Shown here: in pieces, positions 13,721-22,996 of the stretch
How the letters are laid out: the number at the start of each line of letters is the position of its first letter
Numbering within the stretch: the stretch's first letter is position 1
Virus record (IMG/VR): IMGVR_UViG_3300034375_009288
Location: 1 to 32,357 of that record
Reading direction: 5' to 3' (one strand)
DNA from: a virus
Length of the DNA stretch: 32,357 nt
Notes under the pieces: generated by a model
What the model saw: only the letters and a program-made list of their open reading frames with translations
Told to the model about the DNA's origin: nothing
Database searches by the model: none
Program-made: the position numbers and the translations under genes

Positions 13721-15925
13721 TTAGCGAAGGGCGGAGATTATGACCAGGGGGAGTACGTAGTCAGCATCTAGGCGACGCTTCTTCGGGATTTTGACCGTCA
13801 CGTTGTCGAGTGTGATGCCGCCTTTCCGCTCGACCGCACTAACCATCGCGGAACCAGAGCCAATGGGGCGCCTTGGGTCGAAGCCTGCCATTTCGAACCC
13901 CGTGATTTCATAATCGCGAGGGCGGGCGAATCCGCGAACTCCACTGAACATCTCCTCCTCGGCGGTCTCCAGGATGTCGATGTAGTTCTCAAGCACCTTG
14001 ACCAGCTCGGGGTCCTGCTGATGGAATGCCTTGCCGATAAAGCCCGCGATGGCGGCTCGCTGCTCAACAACATCGTCGCCCGCGCGGTCCATGGCCTCTT
14101 TGAATGCCACCTCGCCCGGAAGAGTCTCGGAGTCGAAGCCCATCCGGATGCCGAGGTCACCCTTGAAGCGTTCGATCACATCAGTAGCCAGGGATTCGCC
14201 CGTCTTGGTGCTGGTGTAGAACGCGGTGAAGGTGTCGTTCAGGACAGAGAGGGCACCCTCGCGCATGAGGGCTTCTTCCTTCCGCTCCTCCAGCAACTTG
14301 ATGCGACGGCCCAGGAGAGTAGAGGCCGAGCTGTCCGTCGTAGTGGCCGCTTGCTCGGACAGTTTCGTGATCTGTTGCTCGATGATGGTCGCGGAGGCGC
14401 GTCCGGTGACGGCCTCGCGCCCGTTATTGCGAATGTCCGGGTTGAGGCCGCCCTTTCCCAGATGAGACATCTTGCCCGACTCAAGCACACCTTTGAACGG
14501 AGCAAGGAACTGCGCCTTGTTGTCGTCGAAAGTGTCAATCTCAATGGCCTCCTGGTCCGGCGCTCCCAGGCGACCGAACAACTCCTCCTCGAACTTGAGG
14601 AAGATCTTCTCCTGCGCGGCGGTAGGGGTGACACCGCCCACCCCGCCGCGGCCCATCGTGTAGGCCAGTCGGTAGCGGTCGCTGACGGATTTCGTGTTGT
14701 CCTGGAGGTACTGGAGCGCTTCTTGCACCGGGTCTTTCGCGTCAGGAGAGAGGATGGGGCGGTAGGTGCCGTCGGGATTGCGCACCACATCCATGGCTTG
14801 TGTCGAGATGGCGCCTTCCAGGATGTCGTAGAGGGGATGGGTGGGGGGCAGACTACCCTGCGCTGCCTTGTAGATGCCGACCTGGGTATCGACCAGGTCG
14901 GGAACGGTCGAGCGCACCTTGGCTTCCTTCACCATCTCTGCCAGGTTGGCCGAGTCGAACTGCGCGAGTTGTGGGAGGAGTCCCGGATTGTCGTTCAGGA
15001 GAGTCAGGGCGTTCTGCGATCCCTTGGGCAGGGCGTCCAAGATAGCGAATGCCTGGGCCAGCTCAGGCTTCTGCACGAGAAGGGCGCGACTTCCTTCGTC
15101 CAACTCACTGAGACCCTGAATCGTGCGGAGGTTATCGTTCACGCGTTTTACCGCGATGCCGACATCGGCCCGTTTCAGTGCCTCGTCGCGGTATTCCGAC
15201 TGAGCGAGGGCAGTCCAATCGTTGCGAGTGACGCCCTCCGCAGCGGCGGCGACATCCTTGTTCTTGTTGATGGTCTTGGCCGCCCGTTGGATGCGGGAGT
15301 TCAGGGAACTCACGAAGGCGCTAACATCCATATGGGCGAACTCAGGGTTGCCCGCCGCCTGCACGAACGACGAGACCTGTGCCGAGACCGCAGCCGCATG
15401 ATCCGGGGTCGGGTTCTCCGTACTCTCCAGCGCCGTGAGTGCATCCTCGGTCGCCGCGTAGGCATCCTTGAACCGCTGGGTCTGACGCGCCTCAGAGTCC
15501 CGTTTCTGGTCCGTGGCGGCGGCCTGGATATACAACTCCTCCGTACTCATGCTTGAGTAGTCGCCACTCACCCCAGCGTTAGTGGCAACGCGCATGGCAT
15601 TGAGGCGCTGCTCCTCTTGGTTCTTCGACTCTGTGCGAGCGATGCTGGCCGTGTTGACGAACCCTTTGAAGATGTCGTCAAAGTTTTTCAGTCGGGCCAA
15701 CTCCTCTGGGGTACCTGCGGTGAGGGCATCCTTCTCGTTGATGAGGCCAGTGCGGATACCGGCGTTCAGTCGGGCGAGGTTCGCCGCAACCTGATCCTGC
15801 CGCACCGACTCGCGCTCCTGCCGAGCCTGAGCCTGTTGGAAGAAGGGGATGCCCGTGAGCTGCTCCGACTGCGCGAGGGCAGCGTTCGTAGCGGCGCGGG
15901 CGATGATGTCGCCAAGATCAGCCAT
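13721..15925 (-). CDS. Internal virion / ejection protein, 734 aa
   Basis: Predicted inner-core protein; its length is close to T7 gp15 (747 aa), and it lies between the smaller core-type protein and the giant one, the T7 order gp14-gp15-gp16. It is overwhelmingly helical and rich in Ala, Gln and Glu, with repeated amphipathic stretches, no catalytic motif and no N-terminal signal. The C-terminus ends in a short hydrophobic tail (DYVLPLVIISALR). Start chosen at ATG 15925 (MADLGDIIARAA), 8 nt inside the preceding 51-aa gene; an in-frame start further up at 15997 would add a Cys/Thr-rich stretch encoded across that gene and is unlikely. It is expected to enter the cell with the DNA. Confidence 0.72.
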   Translation of the reverse strand: MADLGDIIARAATNAALAQSEQLTGIPFFQQAQARQERESVRQDQVAANLARLNAGIRTGLINEKDALTAGTPEELARLKNFDDIFKGFVNTASIARTESKNQEEQRLNAMRVATNAGVSGDYSSMSTEELYIQAAATDQKRDSEARQTQRFKDAYAATEDALTALESTENPTPDHAAAVSAQVSSFVQAAGNPEFAHMDVSAFVSSLNSRIQRAAKTINKNKDVAAAAEGVTRNDWTALAQSEYRDEALKRADVGIAVKRVNDNLRTIQGLSELDEGSRALLVQKPELAQAFAILDALPKGSQNALTLLNDNPGLLPQLAQFDSANLAEMVKEAKVRSTVPDLVDTQVGIYKAAQGSLPPTHPLYDILEGAISTQAMDVVRNPDGTYRPILSPDAKDPVQEALQYLQDNTKSVSDRYRLAYTMGRGGVGGVTPTAAQEKIFLKFEEELFGRLGAPDQEAIEIDTFDDNKAQFLAPFKGVLESGKMSHLGKGGLNPDIRNNGREAVTGRASATIIEQQITKLSEQAATTTDSSASTLLGRRIKLLEERKEEALMREGALSVLNDTFTAFYTSTKTGESLATDVIERFKGDLGIRMGFDSETLPGEVAFKEAMDRAGDDVVEQRAAIAGFIGKAFHQQDPELVKVLENYIDILETAEEEMFSGVRGFARPRDYEITGFEMAGFDPRRPIGSGSAMVSAVERKGGITLDNVTVKIPKKRRLDADYVLPLVIISALR

Positions 15926-16073
15926 CGAACTCGTCTCCGTAGTAGTCGCGGAAAAGGTGTTCCGCAGTGTCCAGCACGAAATCGACCGACACCTCAAAGT
16001 GGTCGGCCACTTCTTCGGGAGATGCGTCGGGGTTGTGACTCACGAAGTCAATCAGGTCAATGAGGTCAGGCAT
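15918..16073 (-). CDS. 51-aa acidic helical protein between ejection-protein genes
   Basis: ATG at 16073 overlaps the stop of the upstream gene (TGATG), and its last codons overlap the next start by 8 nt, so it fills the gap exactly. The product is acidic (many Asp/Glu), with a first helix (PDLIDLIDFVSHN) and a turn-helix (SPEEVADHFEVSVDFVLDTAEHLF) that looks like a small helix-turn-helix or MarR/ArsR-type half motif. I do not recognise a family. It could be a chaperone or assembly factor for the core proteins, or a small DNA-binding protein. Perfect coupling on both sides makes a real gene likely. Confidence 0.68.
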   Translation of the reverse strand: MPDLIDLIDFVSHNPDASPEEVADHFEVSVDFVLDTAEHLFRDYYGDEFDG

Positions 16074-16924
16074 CACGCAGGGGGGAGCATGAGGTTAGAG
16101 GATCTGCCAAACGGGTTAATCTGCCCAAACAAATCGCCGAAGCCCAACTTGAGAGCTTCAAAAAGTTCAGGGCTAGCTACCTGAGTTTGCACCGGACTAC
16201 CGAAAGCACCTGGTCGCATCCAGGCAGGAGTCTTGAGGGTCTCGGGGGTCTTGGGCACCGTGAGGGAGTCGTCGTCGCCACCACCAAACAGGCCGCGGAG
16301 GAACTTGTCCAGATCGTCCTTATCCTCGTCGCTAAGACTGTCCAGGGTTGAGAGCGCACCACCCATCATCGCCGCAACCGTGTTAGGAGCCATCGGAGTC
16401 GCCATACCGGCAGCCTGACCCTCCGCCGACTGAATGATGCTCGCGGCCTGAGATGCGGCCTGGGTGCGGAACTGACCGGACTGGGCCAGCAGCGCGGCAC
16501 GAGCTTGCTGGGCGCGTTGAGTGCGCTCGGCCCGGACGCTCTCACGAGCAGTCAGGGCGCGAGCAGAGAGGAGTTCCTGGAAGATGCGGAATCGAGCAGC
16601 CCGCGGGTCAATCCCGGTCGCAGCCCGTTCAGCAACCATCGGGGCGGCCTGAGTTCGGGCGGCCTCGGTCAGGGCTTGCTCCAGGATGGGGTTGCGGAGG
16701 CTCTCCGTATCGCGGAGGATCTGCGCCTCACGCTCCAGGGGGGCGGCGGCAGCCGCGCCAGCAGCCCGAATCTCGGCAGCGGACTGTGCAGCAGACTGGC
16801 GGAGAGCAGCCTTCTGGCGCTGCATCTCCTCACGCTGTCGTCTGGCAGCGCGCCTGGCGGAACTAGAACTGAGGGCAGCCGACCCTAGGGAAAGGGCGGC
16901 CATCGCGGCGACGTCGAAAACCAT
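16073..16924 (-). CDS. Small internal virion protein, gp14-like, 283 aa
   Basis: Starts 1 nt after the stop of the giant tail-protein gene. Residues 5-20 form a small-residue hydrophobic helix (AMAALSLGSAALSS), followed at once by a very basic helix (ARRAARRQREEMQRQK) and a long Ala/Gln/Glu coiled coil to about residue 180, then an acidic linker and a Pro-rich, Phe-containing tail ending NLMLPPA. Hydrophobic N-terminus plus coiled coil is the plan of T7 gp14, which inserts into the outer membrane during ejection (about 196 aa; this is longer). Function is inferred from that plan and from its place before the two larger core proteins. Confidence 0.65.
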   Translation of the reverse strand: MVFDVAAMAALSLGSAALSSSSARRAARRQREEMQRQKAALRQSAAQSAAEIRAAGAAAAAPLEREAQILRDTESLRNPILEQALTEAARTQAAPMVAERAATGIDPRAARFRIFQELLSARALTARESVRAERTQRAQQARAALLAQSGQFRTQAASQAASIIQSAEGQAAGMATPMAPNTVAAMMGGALSTLDSLSDEDKDDLDKFLRGLFGGGDDDSLTVPKTPETLKTPAWMRPGAFGSPVQTQVASPELFEALKLGFGDLFGQINPFGRSSNLMLPPA

Positions 16925-16925
16925 G

Positions 16926-19900
16926 CTAGGTCAGGGGTTCGATGATGGAGAGGGAAGCATCTTCGTTGCCTAGGTGCCGGACAACGATGCGGTGGAATCG
17001 ACCCCTGAGACCGGAACCCATCCGGCCCTCAAGAGTGTCATGGGAGAGGGTGTCGGACACCGCATCCAGGTCGCCGGGGGTGCGGCTGGCCCAGAAGGCG
17101 GCGGTCCACTGCCCGGAGGTTCCAGCGAGAACCTCGGTCTGGATGCCCTCGATGGAGCGTTCGGCCCCGGCGTCGATTGCTCCCGTGTCCAGGATGAGCG
17201 GAGGCGCGACGTAGACGGTAACGGCACCGTCCGCCAGCCCGAGGCCGTCGAAGGTGAGCGTCGAACCGGAGAGGGCGGCGGACCCACTCTCGATGGTGCC
17301 CGCAGAATCCTTGACCCAGTAGTTCTGGCCGTCAAGGAGTCCGGTGGTGGCGGTGAGGGTGACGACCTGGCTAGAGAGGGTGCCAGAGTATTCCAGCAGC
17401 TCAGAGCCGGAAGCGTCATCCGCGTAGGTCGCCGCATCGACCAGAGAGTGCGTCCCTTGGGCGTGGATGATGGTGCCGACACCGGCGGGAGAGTCGCCGA
17501 TAACGCGGAGGGCGCGGTCCTCGACGCTGAAGGTCTGCGTCGGGAAGTGGTAGCGGACTGAGACGCCAGTCCCGGTATCCGTGATGTAGAGCGAGCGGAG
17601 GTCGCCGCACACATCCAGCGAGCCGGTCGAATTGGTGGGCAGCCACTCCTGGGCCGGATCGCCGATGTCCACCGCGTCGCCGTTCGCCACAGCCCAGAGC
17701 CGCCCGTTGAACATGAACGCCATGCCCGAGTAGCTAATCAGGCTGTCGGGCGACCAGGCACCCGCGCCGGGACCGAGGGAGCGCCAGACCGGGGCATCGG
17801 GGGAACCGCCCAACATCCCGGCCCAGGTGCGACCAGCGACCAAGAGGAAGGATTGGTTCCGCTCGCCCTGCACCTCCACGAGAGCGACCGCATCGCCCCC
17901 ACCGCTGGCGGGGATGCTGTAGCTGGAATCGAACGACTCGCGGTTGTCGTCGGTGCTGAAGTAAATCGTGTTCCGGTCGTCGAGCAGGACCAGGCGACCC
18001 TGCCAAGTTGCGACATCCTGGACCGTGTACGGGAGGATGCCCGAGAGGCGGTCAACCGGGAGGCCGAGCGCGTCGTCCGGGGTGTTGTCCACGATGTGCG
18101 TGGTGCCGGTCGGAACCTCCGCAAGCACGAACATCTGGGAGCCGCGGGCGGCCTCCAGGGCGTTCTGCACATCGTCCTCGTTGTCCGGGTCCACCGGGGG
18201 GATTCCGGCGGTGCGAACGATCTGGATGGCCGCGACATCCGGCGACGGTGGGACTGCCGGGAGCGCGACAGTGGGGGCGCCGCTCTCGCCGCCGGTCGAG
18301 CGGTTGTCGATGATTTCTGCGTTCTCGCGGAGGGTGAAGTCGCCCGCCGAGCCGAGGTTCGTCACGGTAGAGCCAGAGACATCTCCGGGCTGAAAGCGAG
18401 CGTAGAACAGCAGATTATTCGTTCCACCAGTATACTCGTTTTCGGACACTCGACCCTGGAGGTAGTCGAAGTTTTCTTCTCTGCGTAGGTCGGGACCCTG
18501 ACCGTCCGCCCACCAACGGAACTCGGAGACGCGGGTGGAGGTGCTGGTCTTCACCGCAGAGTTCGCATAGCCGCCCACATGGACGACGCCGTAACCCGTG
18601 GACCAGCCGGACATACTTGCCGTACCACCGATGGAAGTGTCGAAGGGCACATCGCCGTTGATGGCGAGGTGTCCCACGGAGACGATACGGTTGGACCCTG
18701 TGCCGCCCTCGATGTCCACATCGAAGGCGAACCAGTTGTCCGAGTACCAATCGTTCAGGGTGACTCCAGCGGACCGCAGCTCGTCAACGGTCTTGGTGAA
18801 CTTGGCGTCGGCGGTCTGCGGGTTCCAGAGGCGCTCGGGGATGGTGTACGCACCATCAGTGCCGACCTGGAGTACGAGGGAGCCATCGCCCAGCTCAGTG
18901 AAGTAGAGCGCGATGCCGTCAGCGCCCAGCGTGTTGCCGTCGTTGTTCAGCTCCAGGAAGGGGGCGACGGCGGGCTGGAGGTTCGAATCGTCCTGAGCTG
19001 CGTGGGCGCATGTGGCCGCGCTAGTGGGCGTATTGCGAAACTCCCAGGGCATGTTCAGGGCCGCATCGTGCCGCTCGTTGTCGGTTTCGTTGGGATCTTC
19101 AAAGACAGGGGCAAAATCGCAGCGGATGTCCGTGTCTAGGGGTTCGCCAGGGAAGGCAGCGAACCGGAAGTGGGCGTCGGCCTTGATGTCCACGAGGGAG
19201 AGGCTGCGCTCCCACATGCGGAGGTGCCAGTAAATCGCGTCGGCGGGAGCCGGGTAAATCAGTGGGTGGCTGTTGTCCACATAGTTTGAAAAGGCTCCGT
19301 TACCATCGACCTGATATACCTGACCAGTTGATTTAATCAGGGGGAAGCGCGTATGTCGATCACCCAAAGATCCGAACATGGCTCGATGGCTCGTCCGCCT
19401 GGGGCGCCAGTTAGTCGTTGAAAAGAAGTTGGTGCCCGTGTATGTGGCGATGGCGCCAAGGGTGGCAGGTCCATAGGTGTCCACCTGGGCCAGCGCATCC
19501 ATCTGCCTGGCAGCCATCGTCGTCCAGGTTCCGTTCGTTCGGTCGTTCACATAGCAGATGAAGTCTCGACCTCGGCGTATAAAGTAGCACACATAGTCAT
19601 TACCTGGTGTCCAGCCAACATTACTGTCACTGCTAAAGGTGATGGGAATGTAGTTCGTGTGCCAGCGGTCGGCCTCTAACGGACCGCCCATATAGGAAAT
19701 ATCGTACTCCTGGCGAGAAAAACCCACGACCAAGCGGGGGTTGGCGGGTGTGCCGTAGCTACCTCCCTCGCCACTGGTCGGGAGGTCATGGCCCTCGGTG
19801 ATAAAGGCGCAAAAGGAGGCGTTAGTGATGTTGCCGCCGGTCCCGCCTGCCTGAGGAGTGGAGGGCGGCTGGAGTCCGACGATGGGGAACGCCTCCCAGC

Positions 19901-21899
19901 CGTCCCAACTGAGAGATGCCGGACTCTGGTATCGGAAAGCGGCCTGAACGCACCAATCAGTGGTCAGGTCTATGCCGATATCGCTGAGTGTGGAGCGGAA
20001 GTAAGAGCGCCCGGACGTGCTTACGTCCTCCGCCCCGCGCATGTCGATTTCCTCCTTGTAGTCGTCCTTGTCCCAGTCGGGGAGGGACGCCAGAATCTCG
20101 ACGGGGAGGTTGTCGCCCACAGTGGGCGTCGGCTCAGAGGCGAAGGTGGCGGAGAGCTGGTCGCCCTCGGTGCCGACCGCCTCGTGACCGGTGGCGAGGT
20201 AAGTCTCGCCTAGCTCAGAGGTGTCGCCACCGCTTGCTTCGGAGGTGGAGCCGATGAGAACCCGCGCCCCCTTGGTCGCCGCAACTTCTCCGATGGGCAG
20301 GACAGGACCCGCGGCCCCATCGTAGGCGACGGCGCGGATGCCGTACCCGTAGGCGGCATCGAGGACACCCGGGGAGAGCTTCGTGAGCGACGCCTTCCGC
20401 TGGGGCCGGGGGACGCCCAGGGAGCGGGCGCGTTTCCGAACGAGGTCCGCAACCCAGGTCGGGCCGTAGACTTGGTGGCCGAGTCGGATGGAGCGGTCGC
20501 CGTCCGCGATCAGGGTGTCGAGGTTCGACTGATGGCCGGCGATGCCGACCGGACCCGCGGCCTCCCCGCCCACAAGGACGAGGTGAGAGGCGTCGGCGAT
20601 GGGGCCGCCCGACCAGCCCAGCCATCCCGCAGTCGTGGTGTGGGGCGTCAGGTAGTGGCGGAGACCCGTGAGGCTCTGGTCCAGGTCGGGGATGTTCGCG
20701 TCGTCGAACCGGAAGGCGAAAGTCGCCAGCTCGTCCGGCAACTCGTCGTCGGACCAGAACGGGTGGAGCGCGGCGAAGTCCATCGAGCCGACCCAATGCT
20801 CGCTCGGGTCTTCCTTCGCGCCGATGTAGAGGTCGCGGATGCGCTCAAAGGAGAGGTAGGGCGGCTGGACCGCAGCGCCCGTGGTGGCGACGGTGGTGGC
20901 GCCAATCGTGACCGCGAGCCGGATGCCGCTGGAGTCCTGGCCCACGGAGATGAACGCCTCCGTCCCACTGGTCAGGGCGGAGGTCGCATCGGTCACCGTC
21001 GTGCCGTTGATGGTGGCCTCAACGCGGTTGGCGGAGGTGCGACGGAGCAGCAGGAGGTCCCCGAAGTCCGCGATGGTCAGGTTCGTGCCCGACTCGTTCG
21101 GCGTGACGCGGAACTGGGCGCACCACTCAGTCTCGGCCTGAGCCTGGATGGCGGTCTGGTAGTAGCGGTAGATCGGCGGACTAATCTCGATGACCGCCGC
21201 ACCCGAACGCCCGGTGAACTGGAGGCCGGACGAATAGAACGGGGCGGCGGTGTCGGACGCGAGGACCGCGCCGCTGTCCGTCTGATACGACGACTCTCCG
21301 GACTGGAGGGGGAACGAGTAGTCTGCGCTGCTCTGTGTCCGCGAGCCGTAGCTGGGGGACGCCTGGTAGGTGTTGTAGATGTGGAGGTTGGTGAGCGAGG
21401 TCGGGTCGCGGTGGGTCGCGCTGAACGGGCCGAACAGGCTCAGGGTGAACGAGGTGTCGCTCGCGCCGGTCGCGTCGATGGTGGTCGTCGAGGTGCCGTC
21501 GCGAACCGTCACATCGTTGCCGTTCTTCGACAGGGCGATGTCCGTGTCGCCCGAGATGGTAAAGGTGTCACTGGCGGTCGCGCCCCCGGTGACGGCGACA
21601 GTCAGGGTCGTCTCGTCGGTCAGGGTCAGCGTGTAGGTGTCCGTGGCCCCGGTCAGCGTCAGGAGGACGCGATCCTGTGCGCCCGAGCCAGGGCGGACGC
21701 TCAGGAGGATGGTGCCAAAGTTGACGGCGGTGTCCAGCTCGGCAGTCGCACCCCCGGTCGCGGCGAGGCCGGGAGCCTCCGCGTACTGGGCTTGGCGGAG
21801 GGAGCCGACGCGACGCTGGAACTGGGACGACTCGGGGTCCACCTCACGCCGGTCCCAGAGGCCGCCGTTCCGATTGAGGGGGGTCTTGTCGAGTCGCAT
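16926..21899 (-). CDS. Giant tail protein: LamG/concanavalin-like modules plus tail-nozzle-like C-terminus, 1657 aa
   Basis: Start ATG at 21899 in a TGATG overlap with the upstream stop (a TTG one codon earlier is in frame). Residues 1-150 are Thr/Gly-rich strands. Three jelly-roll-like (LamG/concanavalin) modules can be read at about 250-385 (EWCAQFRVTP to VGSMDFAALHPFW), 645-870 (DWCVQAAFRYQ onwards) and 1000-1170 (DNWFAFDVDIEGG to NNLLFYARFQPG). From about 1230 to the end, repeated strand-turn units (GRLVLLDDRNTIYFSTDDNR, RLWAVANGDAVDIGD) suggest a beta-propeller as in podovirus tail nozzle proteins of the T7 gp12 type, which are about half this size. Glycan binding through the LamG modules is inference. 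No other obvious receptor-binding fibre is in the window. Confidence 0.7.
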   Translation of the reverse strand: MRLDKTPLNRNGGLWDRREVDPESSQFQRRVGSLRQAQYAEAPGLAATGGATAELDTAVNFGTILLSVRPGSGAQDRVLLTLTGATDTYTLTLTDETTLTVAVTGGATASDTFTISGDTDIALSKNGNDVTVRDGTSTTTIDATGASDTSFTLSLFGPFSATHRDPTSLTNLHIYNTYQASPSYGSRTQSSADYSFPLQSGESSYQTDSGAVLASDTAAPFYSSGLQFTGRSGAAVIEISPPIYRYYQTAIQAQAETEWCAQFRVTPNESGTNLTIADFGDLLLLRRTSANRVEATINGTTVTDATSALTSGTEAFISVGQDSSGIRLAVTIGATTVATTGAAVQPPYLSFERIRDLYIGAKEDPSEHWVGSMDFAALHPFWSDDELPDELATFAFRFDDANIPDLDQSLTGLRHYLTPHTTTAGWLGWSGGPIADASHLVLVGGEAAGPVGIAGHQSNLDTLIADGDRSIRLGHQVYGPTWVADLVRKRARSLGVPRPQRKASLTKLSPGVLDAAYGYGIRAVAYDGAAGPVLPIGEVAATKGARVLIGSTSEASGGDTSELGETYLATGHEAVGTEGDQLSATFASEPTPTVGDNLPVEILASLPDWDKDDYKEEIDMRGAEDVSTSGRSYFRSTLSDIGIDLTTDWCVQAAFRYQSPASLSWDGWEAFPIVGLQPPSTPQAGGTGGNITNASFCAFITEGHDLPTSGEGGSYGTPANPRLVVGFSRQEYDISYMGGPLEADRWHTNYIPITFSSDSNVGWTPGNDYVCYFIRRGRDFICYVNDRTNGTWTTMAARQMDALAQVDTYGPATLGAIATYTGTNFFSTTNWRPRRTSHRAMFGSLGDRHTRFPLIKSTGQVYQVDGNGAFSNYVDNSHPLIYPAPADAIYWHLRMWERSLSLVDIKADAHFRFAAFPGEPLDTDIRCDFAPVFEDPNETDNERHDAALNMPWEFRNTPTSAATCAHAAQDDSNLQPAVAPFLELNNDGNTLGADGIALYFTELGDGSLVLQVGTDGAYTIPERLWNPQTADAKFTKTVDELRSAGVTLNDWYSDNWFAFDVDIEGGTGSNRIVSVGHLAINGDVPFDTSIGGTASMSGWSTGYGVVHVGGYANSAVKTSTSTRVSEFRWWADGQGPDLRREENFDYLQGRVSENEYTGGTNNLLFYARFQPGDVSGSTVTNLGSAGDFTLRENAEIIDNRSTGGESGAPTVALPAVPPSPDVAAIQIVRTAGIPPVDPDNEDDVQNALEAARGSQMFVLAEVPTGTTHIVDNTPDDALGLPVDRLSGILPYTVQDVATWQGRLVLLDDRNTIYFSTDDNRESFDSSYSIPASGGGDAVALVEVQGERNQSFLLVAGRTWAGMLGGSPDAPVWRSLGPGAGAWSPDSLISYSGMAFMFNGRLWAVANGDAVDIGDPAQEWLPTNSTGSLDVCGDLRSLYITDTGTGVSVRYHFPTQTFSVEDRALRVIGDSPAGVGTIIHAQGTHSLVDAATYADDASGSELLEYSGTLSSQVVTLTATTGLLDGQNYWVKDSAGTIESGSAALSGSTLTFDGLGLADGAVTVYVAPPLILDTGAIDAGAERSIEGIQTEVLAGTSGQWTAAFWASRTPGDLDAVSDTLSHDTLEGRMGSGLRGRFHRIVVRHLGNEDASLSIIEPLT

Positions 21900-22996
21900 C
21901 AATTAAGCGTGTAGTAGATGGTGAAGTCCCACTGCTCCGAGTTCTGGCTCAGGCCAGGATTGTTGTTCGCCCGGATTACCAAGGAGACGATGTTCCCAGC
22001 AGGCACACTTAAGGTGGCGTCAACGCCAAGGTCCTTCGAGTCGAGGTTGTCCGAGAGGTCGTTGGGGTCGACTCCGTCGTGCGTGCGGAACGGGGTGCCC
22101 GAGAACAGCGAGGAGCCGGAAACTGAGCCGCCATTGAAGATGTCGATTTCCCAGTAGTTGGTCGCCGAAGATGTACCCGTGCCGCCGGGCTTGGTGGTAG
22201 AGACATAGATGGCCGCGATGGTCATGTCCGCCCGCGCGGTGAACATCGTGAACTCCTGCGCCGTGTTGTAGTTTGAGGCTCCCTGGTGGAAGTGGTGCGT
22301 GTAGTGCAGGGCCTGCTCGACGCTGCCACCTCCCGTGCCAATCTGCGTCCAGACAGCAGCGCCCGCGGTCGCATCGGCCAGGACGAACACCGTGTCATCG
22401 GTACTGTTGACCCACAAGTCGCCAGCGGAATATCCGGCAGCCGAGTCGTCGTTGACGGTGGGGTCGGTCGTAAAGATGCTGACCTTCGGCGCACCAGAGA
22501 CGCCGCCAGAACCCGCCGCGCCCTCGTTGTCCCACTCCTCGTCAGGCCGAGTGCCGCGGTCGTAGTTATCGTAGAGAGCAGAGCCGCTGCGCCCTGCCGC
22601 ATTCTCCCAACACTCGGCCAACGACTCTGGGATACGCGGGAACGACCGGCAGTATTCGTCGCGGGCCACCCAGTCCGCCTCGACCAAGGCGACATCGCTG
22701 TTGCCCTCAATACCCTCGACTTCGATATAGAGGCCGTTGGGGAAGTAAAGGTCGGGGGCATCCGTCCGATCGTCGGGGACGCTCAGGATGCACTTAATCG
22801 TGTCGCCCGCGTCAGCGTCCGGGTCGGGGTTTGAAAAGAACTTGACGGTCAGCCCGGACGCGCCCTGCATCCCGGCGGCGCGGGCATGAATGAGGTAACA
22901 GGCGCCAGAGTAGAACTCATAACGGTTCCCCTGCGTCGCCTCTTTGATGCCGGACTGGATGAGGTCCGGGTGGGGGAAGTCGTTAACGGAGGACAT
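21899..22996 (-). CDS. Virion structural protein (tail or decoration), 365 aa
   Basis: Lies between the tail adaptor and the giant tail protein, overlapping both by about 1-3 nt. Residues 10-115 look like a compact beta domain (FYSGACYLIHARAAG, LTVKFFSNPDPDADAG, LYIEVEG). A Gly/Ser linker (GAAGSGGVSGAP, about 168-179) leads to a segment typical of phage tail proteins (SAGDLWVNSTDDTVFVL, about 193-209). The C-terminal 130 residues form a second beta domain (TMFTARADMTIAAIYVSTT to WDFTIYYTLN). There are no enzyme motifs. It could be a tail fibre, a head fibre or a tail-attached spike; context supports virion structure only. Confidence 0.6.
   Translation of the reverse strand: MSSVNDFPHPDLIQSGIKEATQGNRYEFYSGACYLIHARAAGMQGASGLTVKFFSNPDPDADAGDTIKCILSVPDDRTDAPDLYFPNGLYIEVEGIEGNSDVALVEADWVARDEYCRSFPRIPESLAECWENAAGRSGSALYDNYDRGTRPDEEWDNEGAAGSGGVSGAPKVSIFTTDPTVNDDSAAGYSAGDLWVNSTDDTVFVLADATAGAAVWTQIGTGGGSVEQALHYTHHFHQGASNYNTAQEFTMFTARADMTIAAIYVSTTKPGGTGTSSATNYWEIDIFNGGSVSGSSLFSGTPFRTHDGVDPNDLSDNLDSKDLGVDATLSVPAGNIVSLVIRANNNPGLSQNSEQWDFTIYYTLN

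Noticed and set aside
14021-15556. A 511-codon plus-strand frame, and similar ones at 20472-21914, 23540-25216 and 27376-28224.
   Set aside because: They are antisense to convincing structural genes, have Arg/Val/Gly-skewed composition, no promoter or coupling, and arise from high third-position GC.
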